Position numbers and translations under genes: made by a program. Shown in pieces: positions 4,288 to 5,491 of a stretch of DNA of 5,491 bases. How positions within the stretch are numbered: the stretch's first letter is position 1; each line of letters begins with the position of its first letter. Source of the DNA: JBFHES01 sp041584015 (lineage in GTDB: Bacteria; Bacteroidota; Bacteroidia; Bacteroidales; M50B96). Under the pieces are notes generated by a model that made no database searches, had not been told where the DNA came from, and worked only from the letters and a program-made list of their open reading frames with translations. The DNA lies in contig JBFHES010000289.1 in assembly GCA_041584015.1 (NCBI GenBank), positions 1-5,491 on the forward strand, given 5' to 3'.

Positions 4288-5491
4288 CTACCAGGTAACA
4301 TCTTTCCTTCTAAACGGCATGGTCATGCATCGTGCACCACCTCCACCTCTGGAAAGCTCTGACCCTTGAATAGTAATCACATATTTTTCAAACTCTGTTA
4401 AATCAACTTTGTTATTTACCACATGCTTGGCAGGTATAATCTCGTATCCATGCTTATTTAATTCTTCCATGGTATACATGTTACGCTCGTAGCCAACCAC
4501 TTTCCCTGGTCCGAGTGCAAAAAAGTTTGCCCCACTATGCCATTGCTCACGTTCCTGATTCCATTGATCGGCAGTACCTCCACAGAAAATAGGTTTGAGA
4601 TCCATCTTCAGTTTCCTTAAGGTATCAAGAATATTTTTCTCTTCCGAAATTTTCACATTACCATTATCAATTGTAATAAGCATTGTTTTATAGCGGTTCG
4701 GATTCATAACAACCGGCTCATAAACCATACATTCATTATTATTCAGAAATGTAAAAACCATATCCAAATGAATGAACGATTCTCTATCTGTTGGCAGTTC
4801 TTGCACAATAATATACTGTACTCCCGGGCGATCTTTAATCTTATCGATTACCACATCAACACCTTCCGGAGTAGTACGGGCGCCGATACCGATTAGTAAT
4901 AAATCCTCTCTACCAATAAGCACATCACCACCTTCAACACTAATCTTATCACAGACAGGTCCATCTGTTCGGGTATTCAATGTGCTTGTATTAAAGTACG
5001 GATGGTAATCGAATATGGCCTCCATAATCTGTGCCTCACGCTCACGTACCTTACTTGCCATTTTTGAAACCAATACACGGTCGTACATGGCTATTGAAGC
5101 ATCACGGGTAAAGAAAAAATTATGCAATGGACGAACCGCAAATCGCTGCTTACTCATGAAACGAGACAAACTGTCGCGACGCATCACTACACCTTCAATA
5201 AGCTGTCTGGCCAGCTCCATATTATCAAGTCCGTGTAAATAGTCAACAATACACGTATCAACGCATCTAACACAAACCTTATCAATTAGATCAGCTTTTA
5301 CTTTCTCGTTTTGAAGAATGTTATGTAATAAATCTTTAACCTCGAGTGTGGTAGTTGTTTTCTGCAGCACACTTCTGAACTGAGAATATTCACGTTGTGC
5401 AACCGATAAATTCAAAATATCGCTATAAAGCGCACGTTCTGCATTTTCGGGTGTCATATTCTCTACTTCACTTCCCATTGAGTGAATGATC
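4288..5491 (-). CDS. arcA: Arginine deiminase (5' partial, start off the right edge)
   Basis: Arginine deiminase hydrolyses L-arginine to L-citrulline and ammonia, the first step of the ADI route. The frame stays open past the ATG at 5476-5478 to the window edge, reading IIHS before that Met. IIHSMGSEVENMTPE aligns with the family's early LLHRPG-like segment, so that Met is internal and the true start lies beyond the window, probably 10-20 residues further. Numbering from that Met, the guanidino-group hydrolase residues are all present: FTRD Asp126, EGGD Glu182, HLDMVF His237 and Asp239, and the nucleophile Cys384 in SRGGGGARCMTMP. Between His237 and Cys384 there are 147 residues, against about 129 in Mycoplasma ADI as I remember its numbering. 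The excess appears as an extra segment at about 351-371. No arcB, arcC or arginine transporter is in the window, so use for ATP production cannot be inferred. It ends at the terminator shared with recF. Confidence 0.95.
   Translation of the reverse strand, partial: IIHSMGSEVENMTPENAERALYSDILNLSVAQREYSQFRSVLQKTTTTLEVKDLLHNILQNEKVKADLIDKVCVRCVDTCIVDYLHGLDNMELARQLIEGVVMRRDSLSRFMSKQRFAVRPLHNFFFTRDASIAMYDRVLVSKMASKVREREAQIMEAIFDYHPYFNTSTLNTRTDGPVCDKISVEGGDVLIGREDLLLIGIGARTTPEGVDVVIDKIKDRPGVQYIIVQELPTDRESFIHLDMVFTFLNNNECMVYEPVVMNPNRYKTMLITIDNGNVKISEEKNILDTLRKLKMDLKPIFCGGTADQWNQEREQWHSGANFFALGPGKVVGYERNMYTMEELNKHGYEIIPAKHVVNNKVDLTEFEKYVITIQGSELSRGGGGARCMTMPFRRKDVTW

Noticed and set aside
4879..4881. 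Ala in GARTTPEG where Mycoplasma ADI has Glu (SERT), considered as a lost catalytic residue
   Set aside because: Counting back from the HLD histidine shows that the catalytic Glu is the one in EGGD (4933-4935), which is present. The SERT Glu is not the catalytic one.
4772..5242. Plus-strand ORFs of 78 and 75 codons opposite arginine deiminase
   Set aside because: They are antisense to conserved catalytic segments of arcA and have low-complexity, Ser/Thr/Arg-rich translations typical of shadows.
1..5491. Search for a mobile element, CRISPR array, defence system or toxin-antitoxin pair
   Set aside because: All six substantial genes are of conserved chromosomal types, and no direct-repeat array, transposase, integrase or paired small ORFs are visible.

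Overview
The window looks like ordinary chromosomal DNA from a member of the Bacteroidota, probably the Bacteroidales/Marinilabiliales side of the phylum; that placement is inferred from protein style only. The DNA is AT-rich. Its genes lack obvious Shine-Dalgarno sequences, and four starts are preceded by exact matches to the Bacteroidota -7 promoter element TAnnTTTG. I see no mobile element, CRISPR array, phage gene, tRNA or rRNA, and nothing that I can honestly call a new system.

Layout from left to right. (1) Positions 1-750 (+): the 3' part of a SirB1-type transglutaminase-fold protein, whose start lies off the left edge. (2) 751-843: a gap with two small inverted repeats and a candidate promoter. 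(3) 844-1494 (+): a START-domain lipid-binding-like protein with a signal peptide and a TTG start. (4) 1511-2011 (-): ribH, lumazine synthase, convergent with the START gene across a 16-base gap. (5) 2012-2167: a complete promoter for ribH and an intrinsic terminator for the next gene, so the two are separate transcription units. (6) 2168-2842 (-): a membrane-anchored TPR protein. (7) 2843-3133: a divergent intergenic region with promoters for the TPR gene and recF, and a perfect 14-bp palindrome between them. (8) 3134-4249 (+): recF. (9) 4228-4267: a strong bidirectional terminator that overlaps the 3' end of recF, with the recF stop codon in the hairpin loop. (10) 4288-5491 (-): arginine deiminase (arcA), convergent with recF, whose start lies off the right edge.

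The genes do not form one pathway. RibH makes the riboflavin precursor, RecF acts in RecFOR gap repair, arginine deiminase converts arginine to citrulline and ammonia, and the TPR and START proteins are envelope proteins without a defined role. The main points for an annotator are as follows. Both edge genes are longer than their first in-window start codons suggest. RibH and RecF share an identical 13-base promoter core. The recF terminator is encoded partly within recF. The arginine deiminase carries an apparent extra segment of about 18-20 residues before its catalytic-cysteine motif, and the transglutaminase-fold protein appears to lack a catalytic triad.
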